From contig UCKU01000029.1 of NCBI GenBank assembly GCA_900473185.1, positions 107,665 through 171,664 on the forward strand: a stretch of DNA of 64,000 nt. The letters are read 5' to 3'. The notes under the pieces were generated by a model. It saw nothing but the letters and a program-made list of their open reading frames with translations, made no database searches and was not told where the DNA came from. The number at the start of each line of letters is the position of its first letter. The first letter of the stretch is position 1. Below are positions 34,589 to 43,972 of this stretch, piece by piece. The position numbers and the translations under genes are program-made. This DNA is from Hyphomicrobiales bacterium (GTDB lineage Bacteria > Pseudomonadota > Alphaproteobacteria > Rhizobiales > Rhizobiaceae).

Positions 34589-37500
34589 GGTCGAGCACCT
34601 CGTGTTCGGCATGAAGAATTGCGAACGGCTCGGCCTCCGTTCGTCCGAAGTAGAGGCTTCTCAAGGGCGAGCCGATGTTGTCGCGAACGGTCTCCTGTTG
34701 CCTCTGATCGCGGGAGGCACTCGCACTGTTTTTCAGGACGATGTAGCGGATGCGCTGCCGGTTGGGGCGTTGCTCGATGATGACCGTGGCGCCGCCGCGG
34801 AACCAGTAGAAACCGTTGTCGACATTCTGCCCGTCAAAGGCTTTTGCCTGGCGCTGCGTCACAACGGCAATGACATCGGTCAGGAATGTGCCGTCCGGCC
34901 CGAGCCGCCGTGCGGGGCGAATGCTGTGGACCTCAAACGTCGTGGCACCCTTTGCCTCACGGCGTATATGGCCATTTTCCTCATAGCGTGGGACGTCGGG
35001 AGCCAAGCCAAACTCCTGCATGACATCGGGATCGGCCGCGAAAATCTTATGCAACCTGTTCCAGACCGCCCAACAATTCTCCTGGTTCTGCTTGAACAAC
35101 TTGGGGCGGTCGGCCCCCTGGTCCCAACTTAGATCGAGACCCGTAAGAAGCGCAGACAGCCACGCCGGCTGACTGTCGGAGGCAGAATCCCAAACAAGGG
35201 ACTCCTGAGATATTGTCCTGACGTTCCGAGGTAGGATCCCGCGATTTCGGAATGCCTCCATGAAAGCCGTGCGGTAGCCGAACGGATCGTCCGGGACGAC
35301 GTCGACATCGGCAGTGATCAAGGCTCTTAAATATTCGCCGAACGTGACATCGACGGGTGGAAGATAGTCGAGCGCCCGAATGCACATCCGCAGAACCTGC
35401 TGAGCCGTCTTACAGGTTTCCGTCGTCAGCCTGTCGACGAGATCTGGGTGGAGCGCGCCCTCAGGCAGTATGCCAGTCCCATTGCTCGCAATCCGGAAGA
35501 GATCGCTGACACGGCGGTTGACGATGTTGAGAAACGCTTCATAGACGGCGAAGACGAGGATGGATCCGCGTTCGTGGGGTTCCGTCGTGTCCTCATAACG
35601 CATCTGCTTTTGACCGTTATCCGCATAGTCGCGGAGCGGCCCGCCTCTGCTCCCACCCTCACCGAACTGTTTTGCCAAGCCGCTCAACAATTCGAGGGCT
35701 TCGAACTTGCCTTTGGCTCGTCCTATCTCGAAGCGGACGAGCTCCGCTACGTTGAAATGCTGAAACAGGGCGACGATGTCAGCGAAGGCTTCGTGAAACG
35801 CCGGGACGTCGGGGTTGGACGCCTCCTGGAAGCGGCGATGCAGCCCATCCAGGAGGGCATGCGTCGTCTCATGCGCGATGATGTCGCTCGACAGGCACGA
35901 AAAGACCATTGATCCCGTCGGCGTGGAATCGCCCTCGCGTGAGTTCGCGATGAAATAGCCGAACAGCAAAGCCTTCTTTTCTGGGCTGTAATAAGCATTC
36001 TGGCCACGAAAGGCGTGAGGATAGATCCTGAGTTTCGGAACCTCATACATCTCCTGCCGCTCATTCTCCTCGCCGACATTGATCTTTGCGAACCGTGGAG
36101 ACCAGAGCGCGCGCCTGCCGAGGGCAAGCTCGAAATGGCGTATCGTTGTCATCGCGACCGCATAGACCATCTGCTGGTGGAACTGCGGATTGCCTTCAGA
36201 TGGTGACCACCCGTCCTGTGCAAGCAGGATCTTTGAATTGAGGTCGACGGGCTCATAGAACCGATTGGAGGCGGGGTCGACATCGACCACCTCGATATAT
36301 TCACCGACCGGGCCGGGACGCAGCGGCTCGATCGTCTCCGGTGCGTCGTCCCACGGGATCGACAGGGTCGTCTCGTTGACCGCAACTGACGCAAGCGACT
36401 GGGCAATGCTCGGATCGAGAGCGAAAACGCGAAGCCGCCTGTTGGGCACCGGCGGTCGCCATGCCTTTCGCTTCACCGGCGTTGCGCTGGAGCCCGGCTT
36501 TGTGGCGATTGAAACCGTTGAGGATCGCCCGAGCAGGGAAGTGAGGAAGGCTTCGAGCCTGCGCGATGGCTTTGCATCAAGGGCAGCTTCCAGAAAGCGA
36601 TTACGCGCATCGACCGGGATCTGATCGATTGGAACGTCGGGATCGTCGATCGCGCCATCCACTTCAATGGATCGCTGGCAAAGCTGCGTCAATTCGAGAG
36701 CCAGCATCTTTTGTCGCTTGGTCGCAACATCATCCGGCGCAACGGATACGCCGCCGCCAAAGACGCCGTCCAGCCAGCCAAGTGTAGAGGATGCCGGCGG
36801 AAGTTTCCTGTTTTTGAGCTCCGCTTCTGAGAGCGGTTCGATCTTCAGGGCGTCGGCCGCCATCATGATGCCTTGACCGATGGTTTTCCTCGTTTGTTGG
36901 GCGTCCATTTTGGCCGTGGTCTTGGTTGCAGCTGTAAACAGCGCATGCCTAACCGCTTCAACGCGCATCCATCTTTCGGAATAGTTCTGCACCTTGTCCC
37001 AGTGCTCAGCGAGCCATAGAGCGGCAGCAGCAGCAATCTGAGGCGTGGCCGCCGAGGTTCCCGCGCCATCCATGTCAACGACATTACCGCAGCTGATCTG
37101 CGCCCAGGGAACATTGGGCGTATAGGCGCCAAGGGCGGTGTCCATCTTGCTGTCAGGTCCGTAATTGCCCTGCATGGTCCCAAGTGCAAGATTGGTATAA
37201 GCGCGACCGTCAGCCATCACGCCGCATGCAGCAAGGACCCGTCGAAAGCGGGCCGGGTAAACAATCGAAGGCACTGGCAGGTTGACGAAGTTGTTGCCGG
37301 CGGCCGTAACAAGCACCAGACCCGCCTCATAGGCCAGGTTCACGGCGTCTGCGAGCGCTTGTGACGAAAACCCGCCCATGCTCATGGACAGCACGTTCGC
37401 GTCTCGCTGACGCGCATAATCGAGACCCTGAACGATTGTGCCAGTCGTGAAGCGTACGACCCAGTCGGCGATGCGTACCGGCAGGATATTGGCGAGCGGC

Positions 37501-38255
37501 GCGCCTCCCACATAGTCACTGAAGGACTTCCAGCCAGGAGAATTGCCGTTCAGCTTATTGCCGGCAAGCAGGCTGAGCGTGCCTGTTCCATGTCCATGAT
37601 TGGTGAGCGCTGTGTTTGCCGGAATATGGTCGCCTGCGTCATTCGCATCGCCCCCGCCAGACACAAAATTTCTCTGCCATTCCAGTTTCAGGTTCTGCGG
37701 CTGGGTGAGATGATGTGAGGGATCGTAGCCTGTATCGAGGTGAGCGATCAGGATCTTGCTCATCTTGGCGCCGACAGTCTGCCGGGCAGCCGCGAGTTGG
37801 CTGTAGTCGTCGCCGAAGTTCCAGGCGACATCGGGACCGACCGCCTTCCTACCGCCGCCGTCCTGATCATCAAAATTGCAAAGGGTTGCCTGATCACCTG
37901 CGGCCGCGAAAGGGCTTCCTGGTTTTTGGCGATCGACCGGCCACTGTTGCGGAAGGTCGGGTTCGATTGCCTCTACGCCAGGAAGCCCTGAAAACGATAG
38001 CGGCTGATCCGCATCGAGAATTGCGTGTGCCTGGTCCCACGGGTTTCCGGCCGTCGAGTCGGCCTGGCTGATGCGCAGCCATGTAGAGGGGCCGGCGGGT
38101 GCGGCGGCAAGCGGGGCTCCGGGCGTGCCTGTTGCTGGAACCGTAAGGATTGGTTCTGCCCGCATTGACGCAACACCCTTGGATTGCTGCATCGATTTGA
38201 TGAACTGACCTCCATCACCGGACACTTTGACCAGTAAAGTTGGAGCGTCTGCCAC
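34581..38255 (-). CDS. subtilisin (S8) and thermolysin-like zinc metalloprotease fused in one chain
   Basis: A GAGGAGG site five bases upstream supports GTG at 38255 as start (MADAPTLLVKVSG); the GTG at 38315 and ATG at 38297 lack such sites. The 1224-residue chain has no signal peptide. After ~150 residues of unknown N-domain comes a complete S8 protease: HLDTGYDPS (Asp ~174), NHGHGTGTLSLLAG (His ~222), TAAGNN (oxyanion Asn ~321) and GAGTSAATP (Ser ~401). A second catalytic domain follows after a ~300-residue linker: DIIAHETTHALLDGLH (HExxH at ~790) and FHEAFADIVALFQ (third ligand Glu), the gluzincin pattern. The last ~300 residues are unassigned. Each half keeps its active-site residues. 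The MBL gene overlaps its stop codon. Confidence 0.88.
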   Translation of the reverse strand: MADAPTLLVKVSGDGGQFIKSMQQSKGVASMRAEPILTVPATGTPGAPLAAAPAGPSTWLRISQADSTAGNPWDQAHAILDADQPLSFSGLPGVEAIEPDLPQQWPVDRQKPGSPFAAAGDQATLCNFDDQDGGGRKAVGPDVAWNFGDDYSQLAAARQTVGAKMSKILIAHLDTGYDPSHHLTQPQNLKLEWQRNFVSGGGDANDAGDHIPANTALTNHGHGTGTLSLLAGNKLNGNSPGWKSFSDYVGGAPLANILPVRIADWVVRFTTGTIVQGLDYARQRDANVLSMSMGGFSSQALADAVNLAYEAGLVLVTAAGNNFVNLPVPSIVYPARFRRVLAACGVMADGRAYTNLALGTMQGNYGPDSKMDTALGAYTPNVPWAQISCGNVVDMDGAGTSAATPQIAAAAALWLAEHWDKVQNYSERWMRVEAVRHALFTAATKTTAKMDAQQTRKTIGQGIMMAADALKIEPLSEAELKNRKLPPASSTLGWLDGVFGGGVSVAPDDVATKRQKMLALELTQLCQRSIEVDGAIDDPDVPIDQIPVDARNRFLEAALDAKPSRRLEAFLTSLLGRSSTVSIATKPGSSATPVKRKAWRPPVPNRRLRVFALDPSIAQSLASVAVNETTLSIPWDDAPETIEPLRPGPVGEYIEVVDVDPASNRFYEPVDLNSKILLAQDGWSPSEGNPQFHQQMVYAVAMTTIRHFELALGRRALWSPRFAKINVGEENERQEMYEVPKLRIYPHAFRGQNAYYSPEKKALLFGYFIANSREGDSTPTGSMVFSCLSSDIIAHETTHALLDGLHRRFQEASNPDVPAFHEAFADIVALFQHFNVAELVRFEIGRAKGKFEALELLSGLAKQFGEGGSRGGPLRDYADNGQKQMRYEDTTEPHERGSILVFAVYEAFLNIVNRRVSDLFRIASNGTGILPEGALHPDLVDRLTTETCKTAQQVLRMCIRALDYLPPVDVTFGEYLRALITADVDVVPDDPFGYRTAFMEAFRNRGILPRNVRTISQESLVWDSASDSQPAWLSALLTGLDLSWDQGADRPKLFKQNQENCWAVWNRLHKIFAADPDVMQEFGLAPDVPRYEENGHIRREAKGATTFEVHSIRPARRLGPDGTFLTDVIAVVTQRQAKAFDGQNVDNGFYWFRGGATVIIEQRPNRQRIRYIVLKNSASASRDQRQQETVRDNIGSPLRSLYFGRTEAEPFAILHAEHEVLDHG

Positions 38256-39105
38256 AGGAACCTCCTCATGTTGCCAGCCGACTGAAATTGGCGTCATTTC
38301 GTGTATGGAATGCACGGATAGGCGTACGCGTGGTCGTGATCACTTCGCGCGTTGGTCGGGTGCATTGGCGCGGAGAGCGTAAAGGTCGAGTTTCCAGCGG
38401 CGCCCGCGCACTCGCTTGAAGTATTTCAAAGCACCAAGGTGCGTCTGAAGTGATTCATAACTCTGAACGACAAAGTTCTACCGCGCAAACTCCAAAGATT
38501 GCGCGTCAATACGTCAGTTTATGGATATTCCTCTTCCAACGATATTCGGTTTAGTACATTACGAATGAAAACACAACCATCTGGAGAGGCCAGCTAATCC
38601 ATACAAAGAATTATTTTTAATACTAAATCCGGCACTGACTAATATTCTAGCTTCGGAAACTCCGTTAAGACGTGAATATGGCCCGAAGCGGCGGGATGTC
38701 GATGTTGCCGTGTCATGCGAGGAGAAATATTTCAGATCGCCTTCGCCGCCCGAATATTCCGCCTATTCGACTGCATTTTGGAATTGCCACAAATACGGCG
38801 CCCCAGAAATTTTGGCCAAGACCTTCATGACACTTCAAAAAAAGCCGTGTCTAGTTAAGATCAAGATCTCTCCAGAGCTCGCGTGGAATAGGAAATTCCT
38901 TCGATCCGGGAGACGTAGATCTTAGGCCGGATGGACCCAGCAACACCGAAAGCAGACTGGCCAAGAGGTTAGATATTGGGCGTCTGCACTGAAATATAGG
39001 CCTGCTTATTGTAGAAATACTTCCTATCGTGTAAATTGCTTTCATCTTTTTGCTCAATCTATTGTAATATTGACGCGTGTGATCGTTCGTGGGGGAGGGA
39101 TTGCC
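38256..39105. other. AT-rich divergent intergenic region, about 800 bp
   Basis: This lies between the minus-strand protease operon and the plus-strand gene at 39106 and must hold both promoters. The stretch 38510-38640 is markedly AT-rich. Small frames (for example 38710-38925 plus) have no supported start or family. No long palindrome was found. Confidence 0.45.
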
Positions 39106-40137
39106 ATGGCACGTCACCCTCAATTCGGCATTTCGGCATCGATCTGGGTAGCGGCTGCGGTTATCGCAGGAGGCGCCTATCCGTCGTATGCAGCTCAGAA
39201 GCCTCTGGCGCCGACGCACACTCTCCAGGTTCAACCACCGCTGACAGACGCCAAGGAGGCCGAAAACATCAGCGGAGCGGCTTGCGCCTTCATAAGCGAG
39301 AAAGGCACGTCTTGTCTGCTGATCGGTGACGAAAAGAAATACGCCAGGTTCTTCACCCTCAAGGGCGACACGTTGGTGCCCGGCAAACAGCTGTTTCTTC
39401 TGCCCAAGGAATACACCGAAGGTCAGGAAGCAAAGGAATTCGACGAGACTGATGGAGAAGGTATCGCTTTTTTAAACGGGGCGTATTTCCTGACCGGCTC
39501 ACATGGGCTGAATAAGAGCGGGGACCTTCAACCTTCTCGATACTTCATCTACCGCGTCAGCGTTGATGCGGACACGGGGCTTGCTGGAGACTTGGGGTCG
39601 AAGGAAAAGCCATCGGCCCAAGTAGAGCGATCCGCAAATCTCAAGGCGATCATCCATAGCGATCCAGAACTCTCCAAACATGAGGGGGACATTCCGGACA
39701 AGGACGGCATCAACATTGAAGGTCTCGCTGTCTCGGGTGACACCTTATTTCTGGGATTTCGGGGACCGCTCCTTCATGGAGAGGCTCTCATCGCATCGCT
39801 CAGTGTTTCCGACGCGTTTGACAATCCAGAAGCTAAACTCAAAACCTATTCTGTCGACCTCGGAAAAGGACAGGGTGTTCGCGATATTGCTGCGGCAGGG
39901 GAGGGCTTTTTGATCCTTTGGGGTCCCGAGAAAGACATGTCAGGCCCTGCAGGAATATGTTTCTGGAAGCCGGGTGGGGATGCAAAGCTTTGCCGCGAGA
40001 TCAAAAAAGCTGGCCCGGCCGACAGCAAACCCGAAGCGTTGACGGTGCTCGAAACCACTTCGGATCATTACAAGGTCTTGATCATGTCCGACGGCGCGAA
40101 CAACGGGGCTCCCGCAGTCTATGAAGTTCCACGCTAA
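39106..40137 (+). CDS. secreted DUF3616-like protein
   Basis: The ATG at 39106 follows GGGGGAGGG at six bases, far better than the frame start at 39070. The 343-residue product has a signal peptide (ASIWVAAAVIAGGAYPSYAA). The rest reads like a beta-propeller-type DUF3616 protein: SGAACAFISEKGTSCLLIGD, KEFDETDGEGIAFLNGAYFL, INIEGLAVSGDTLFLGFRGP and GVRDIAAAGEGFLILWGPEK, KPEALTV near the end. The biochemical role of the family is unknown. It would act in the periplasm or outside. It is followed 280 bases later by a peptidoglycan-hydrolase gene on the same strand. Confidence 0.7.
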   Translation: MARHPQFGISASIWVAAAVIAGGAYPSYAAQKPLAPTHTLQVQPPLTDAKEAENISGAACAFISEKGTSCLLIGDEKKYARFFTLKGDTLVPGKQLFLLPKEYTEGQEAKEFDETDGEGIAFLNGAYFLTGSHGLNKSGDLQPSRYFIYRVSVDADTGLAGDLGSKEKPSAQVERSANLKAIIHSDPELSKHEGDIPDKDGINIEGLAVSGDTLFLGFRGPLLHGEALIASLSVSDAFDNPEAKLKTYSVDLGKGQGVRDIAAAGEGFLILWGPEKDMSGPAGICFWKPGGDAKLCREIKKAGPADSKPEALTVLETTSDHYKVLIMSDGANNGAPAVYEVPR

Positions 40138-40420
40138 TCGGTGGCATCAAGCGGGGCAGCCCGCAATTATGCCCAAGTCAGCACTCCTGGACGACAGGGC
40201 GGAGGGATTTTTGGCGCAGGGTTAATCCGGGGAACCATCGTCAACACGTTCCCGGCTGGCTACCGGATCGGATTGAAGGCTCAAGTACCTAGCTTGCCTA
40301 GGCAAATCTAGGGGATGACTTCGCCAATCAAGTTATCGCCGACTGGCAACGAGGGGACGTTGCGTTGGCGTTCGGAATAATAGTTTCAGAGAAGACTATT
40401 TCGCGCGATGGGGGAACGTG
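40138..40420. other. intergenic, no gene seen
   Basis: About 280 bases with no supported frame. The short TACCTAGCTTGCCTAGGCAAATCTAGG stretch near 40287-40313 is rich in CTAG-type motifs of unknown meaning. Confidence 0.3.
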
Positions 40421-42838
40421 ATGGCCAAGCCGGTGATCGATGAAGACAAATTTGTTGGTGCCGACAAGGGTATTATCCTTCCAGCGCGACACCTCAATGA
40501 GGACGGCATCCGGCTGGAACTGAGCAATTTTGATCGCTCCGATCCGCCGAACTACCAGCCAAACGGCGTCCCGCGCGGCGTCGACTTTAACGGAAACGTC
40601 CTGGCGATCTCGGCCGATGCCAAGATGCCGGCAATCAAGGTCAACTGCGACGTCACGGGCTTCACGCCAAGCTCGGCGACACCGATCTATTGGCGTCTCC
40701 AAACATTGCACGTTCTGGCGCGCTTCAAGAATGTCGGCAGTTACCATTACCAGTCACGTGTCGTACCGCTTCAAAGCGAATGGAGTGGCTCGTCCGAGAG
40801 CGCGTCGTTTACATTGTTTGCTGATGGTGCGATCCCGGCCGGGCTCGTCTATGACAATCTCGACGACCGTGTCGCTGGCGGACATGCGGTGCTTACGATT
40901 GCTGCAAAGCCGAGCGGCTCGTGGCTGCAGGATTATGTTCATCTACGCATCACCGGCACGAACCCGACCGAAGCTGATATTCGGTCGAACGTGAAAAAAA
41001 TCGTCGCTGGACGGAATGCCGCTCCGCTCGAAAACATGTTGAATGCCATATTCGCTTGGGAAGCGAATATGAAGCAGTTTGAACCGAAACGCCAAACCCA
41101 GACGAAATTCGGAGAAGACGGTTTCAAAAAACTGTTCGACTGGCCCGACGATCCGCAGAACTTCCCCGTCGCCGCATTCGATTTCGGCGTCGGCATTTCG
41201 CAATTTACCAATCCGGCAAAGCTGACAACGCCAATGGCCTGGGATTGGAGGTCCAACATCGCGGCTGGAGCCAACGAATTCTTCGATCACCTCAAGGCCG
41301 CGCATAAAAACAACATCACTTGGGCGGATTGGGCTTTGGTGGCGTGGCGCACTTACAATGGCTCGGGCGCTGCCGCTGCAGCCTATGCGCAACGGCTCGC
41401 CAATTCGCCCGACGGCATGGCCGTTCCCAAGTCCGTCGTTCCGAAGCTTAAAGCGAACGCTCTTGCCGCGATAACTTCCACAGTGCCGCCGCCGTCCAAA
41501 TGGCCGCTCAGCAAGTCAGTGGCGCTGCAATTGTCGGGCGCCGCACTGTCGGTAGCGTCGAGCGACGAATCCAGCAAAATCATTGGCGATGCAGCAAGCC
41601 TGGTCGCCGGGAACCGTGAGACATTGGCCTGGATGTGGCCGCGCGTCCTCGAGAATCTTCACGCCCAGCACGATCACGCAGCGACGGCTGTCATTCCCGG
41701 ACTGTCGGCTTCTGACCTCGCTGGCGCGGTCGCAGGACTAAGCAAAGGCGGCATTGGTGCACTCGCCGATGCTGCTTTTGACCACGCGTGGTCAAAGCTT
41801 GCGCCCGCCTCGTCCCTGACTGCGCTCGCCGCGCCAAGTTCATTGACTGCTGAATGGAACAGCCTGTCGGACTTCGTACGTCGAAACATCGGCCAAGGCC
41901 GCATCTCGGACTGGGCAAACATGCGTGGCATGATGCTCAACGCCTTTGGTGCGCCGACCAACCCGACGAAGGCCATTCAGCGGATCAACGCGTATTATGG
42001 TGCGTTTGTATTGGGACAGTTGCAGCAGGGCGGCGCCTCGATGAAGGTTCATGCCAAGATGGCGCAGCGCATGCAATTGGCGCAGTCCCTGATCATAGCC
42101 AAGGGGGCCGCTGACAAGCTTGCTGCCGTTTCTGACATTGGTGGTTTCAACATCCGTCCAAACGCCAACGATGCGAGCAAACCAAGCCTCCATTCTTTTG
42201 GGATTGCGATCGATCTCGATCCGTCGATCAACCCCAACATGGCGATGTCCGAAACCGAGCTCGCGCGCTGGACCGATCTGGTAGAGTTCCTGACCGGAGT
42301 TAGACCCTATGGTGATGAAAGCAAGCGGCTTAGAACACCCCGCAGCTATGACGCTTCACTTTCTGATGTGAACATACTTTGCAGAGCCAGCGCCGACTAT
42401 GTTGCAGCAAACAAGGGCCTTTCCAATCTTGCTACTGCCGTCTGCGCTGGTTTCCAGAGGGCTCTGACGCTGGTGATCTCGACGGCCGATGCCAACAAGC
42501 TTTTGGCTTTGGCGGCACCGCCACATCCGGACCTTAACGGCCTCAACGACAAGATCGCATCGCTCGGGGTTGCCGCTTCGAAGCGGGCTGCGATGGCCAA
42601 TCGTCTGGTCTATGCCATGCAGGTCTTCACCATGTCCCAAAAGCCGAACCTGAGGCCGGCAGTCACTGGCACGGCAGCAACGACCGCCCGCCATGGCTTC
42701 ATTAATCTGCCCGCGGAAGTGATTTGTGGCCTGGCGGCAGCCGACGGGGGTGGTCTTCGCTGGCTAGGCACATCGACCGGCACGAAAGACTATATGCATT
42801 TCGACTTCCGTGATGCTGATCAACCACCGCTTTTCTGA
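40421..42838 (+). CDS. two-domain peptidoglycan hydrolase: transglycosylase-like domain and M15 (VanY-like) peptidase
   Basis: The ATG at 40421 follows GGGGGAACGTG. The 805-residue chain has no signal peptide. The first ~190 residues are beta-rich and unassigned. Residues ~205-330 (FAWEANMKQFEPKR, FDWPDDPQNFPVAAFDFGVG, AWDWRSNIAAGANEFFDHLK) resemble lysozyme-like/SLT-fold muramidases with a catalytic Glu in the first helix. At ~580-800 lies an M15 D,D-peptidase: SLHSFGIAIDLDPSINP (the SxHxxGxAxD zinc motif) and GTKDYMHFDF with the final His. The two domains would cut glycan and peptide parts of the wall. Lacking a Sec signal, it may use another secretion system or act as a lytic effector. Confidence 0.75.
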   Translation: MAKPVIDEDKFVGADKGIILPARHLNEDGIRLELSNFDRSDPPNYQPNGVPRGVDFNGNVLAISADAKMPAIKVNCDVTGFTPSSATPIYWRLQTLHVLARFKNVGSYHYQSRVVPLQSEWSGSSESASFTLFADGAIPAGLVYDNLDDRVAGGHAVLTIAAKPSGSWLQDYVHLRITGTNPTEADIRSNVKKIVAGRNAAPLENMLNAIFAWEANMKQFEPKRQTQTKFGEDGFKKLFDWPDDPQNFPVAAFDFGVGISQFTNPAKLTTPMAWDWRSNIAAGANEFFDHLKAAHKNNITWADWALVAWRTYNGSGAAAAAYAQRLANSPDGMAVPKSVVPKLKANALAAITSTVPPPSKWPLSKSVALQLSGAALSVASSDESSKIIGDAASLVAGNRETLAWMWPRVLENLHAQHDHAATAVIPGLSASDLAGAVAGLSKGGIGALADAAFDHAWSKLAPASSLTALAAPSSLTAEWNSLSDFVRRNIGQGRISDWANMRGMMLNAFGAPTNPTKAIQRINAYYGAFVLGQLQQGGASMKVHAKMAQRMQLAQSLIIAKGAADKLAAVSDIGGFNIRPNANDASKPSLHSFGIAIDLDPSINPNMAMSETELARWTDLVEFLTGVRPYGDESKRLRTPRSYDASLSDVNILCRASADYVAANKGLSNLATAVCAGFQRALTLVISTADANKLLALAAPPHPDLNGLNDKIASLGVAASKRAAMANRLVYAMQVFTMSQKPNLRPAVTGTAATTARHGFINLPAEVICGLAAADGGGLRWLGTSTGTKDYMHFDFRDADQPPLF

Positions 42839-42985
42839 CCGCCCATCAAGCGGATTGACCGGCTGCTCGCTATGGCGCTTTGCCCGCGGGCGACCAGGTG
42901 CAGATCATCATCGTCACCTGAGACCGAATGATCTTCAATGGGTCGCCAATCGATAGCAGTAAATCGAACAGGGATCGAAAAACCG

Positions 42986-43183
42986 ATGACTAAGTGGCTT
43001 CTAGTAATGATTTCCTTCGCGGCCGACGGTTCGCCGTCTCTCAGTCAATCTGGTCCGTTTGATAATTATCAAGCGTGCAGTCAGGCTGGCGAAATGGTGC
43101 AGCGCTGGATTCGTGATTCTAACAGCAACAGAAACTCCTATGGTGTGGCGTGCATCGCCAGTGATGCTGGAAAGACAAACTGA
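42986..43183 (+). CDS. small hypothetical protein, 65 residues
   Basis: The ATG at 42986 is preceded by GGGATCGAAAAACC, a weak site. The product (MTKWLLVMISFAADGSPSLS...) has a hydrophobic N-terminus and two cysteines (YQACSQAG, VACIAS), looking like a short exported or beta-hairpin protein. No family is recognised. It may be the last gene behind the peptidoglycan hydrolase or simply a fortuitous frame. Confidence 0.4.
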   Translation: MTKWLLVMISFAADGSPSLSQSGPFDNYQACSQAGEMVQRWIRDSNSNRNSYGVACIASDAGKTN

Positions 43184-43210
43184 TTTTCAGTCGAGGAGAA
43201 ACAGGACGTC

Positions 43211-43779
43211 GTACTGCGGCCGCTTTGTCGTCGGATTACAACCATACCGGCCTGACGTTGCGGCAGCACCCCTTGAGTTTCCTGCGGGCCGATCTCGCCA
43301 AGCGTCAGATCCTCACCTGTGCCGAGGCGATGGCGGCGCGCGACCGGCAATGGCTGACGGCGGCCGGCCTGGTGCTGGTGCGCCAGCGGCCGGGCTCCGC
43401 GAAGGGGGTGATGTTCATCACCATGGAGGACGAAACGGGTGTGGCCAACGTCGTTGTCTGGCCAAAGCTCTTTGAGCGGTCGCGCCGGGTGGTGCTCGGC
43501 GCCAGCATGATGGCGATCAATGGAAGGATTCAGCGAGAAGGGGACGTCGTTCATCTGGTCGCAAAGCAGCTCTTTGATCTTTCATCCGATCTATCGAGCC
43601 TTGCCGAGCGCGATGGCGCATTCCGGCCGCCGACCGGGCGCGGCGACGAGTTCGCGCATGGCTCACCGGGCAGTCCGGATTCCCGCGACCGGCCGGCGCC
43701 AAGGCTTCGGGCGAGAGATATGTTCGTGCCGGATCTTCATATCGATACCCTGAAGATCAAGAGCCGGAATTTTCAGTAA
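43211..43779 (+). pseudogene. dnaE2: 3' fragment of error-prone DNA polymerase dnaE2 (imuC)
   Basis: From about 43211 the frame reads DYNHTGLTLRQHPLSFLRAD, LAKRQILTCAEAMAARDRQW, RPGSAKGVMFITMEDETGVA, NVVVWPKLFERSRRVVLGAS and a C-terminal RARDMFVPDLHIDTLKIKSR NFQ. That is the OB-fold and C-terminal tail of DnaE2, the alpha-subunit-like polymerase of SOS mutagenesis. The other ~900 residues and the usual partners imuA and imuB are absent, and no start fits. It is a truncated remnant, probably the border of an imported or deleted segment. Confidence 0.85.
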
Positions 43780-43972
43780 ATGCCGAAGGCCTGCGTCTGG
43801 GTCCGGGGTTCGCTTCCCATCAAGAGCCGCAATTCTTAAACAACTCCAAAAAGCCAGCGAAGCGTTCATAGCAGGAAACCACTCAAGCCCGGATTTACGT
43901 CAGGGATGGTGACCCTAAGTATGCACCGTAATCAGCGCTCTGCGATGGTCTTCGGGTGAGGCTTTGGAGAGT

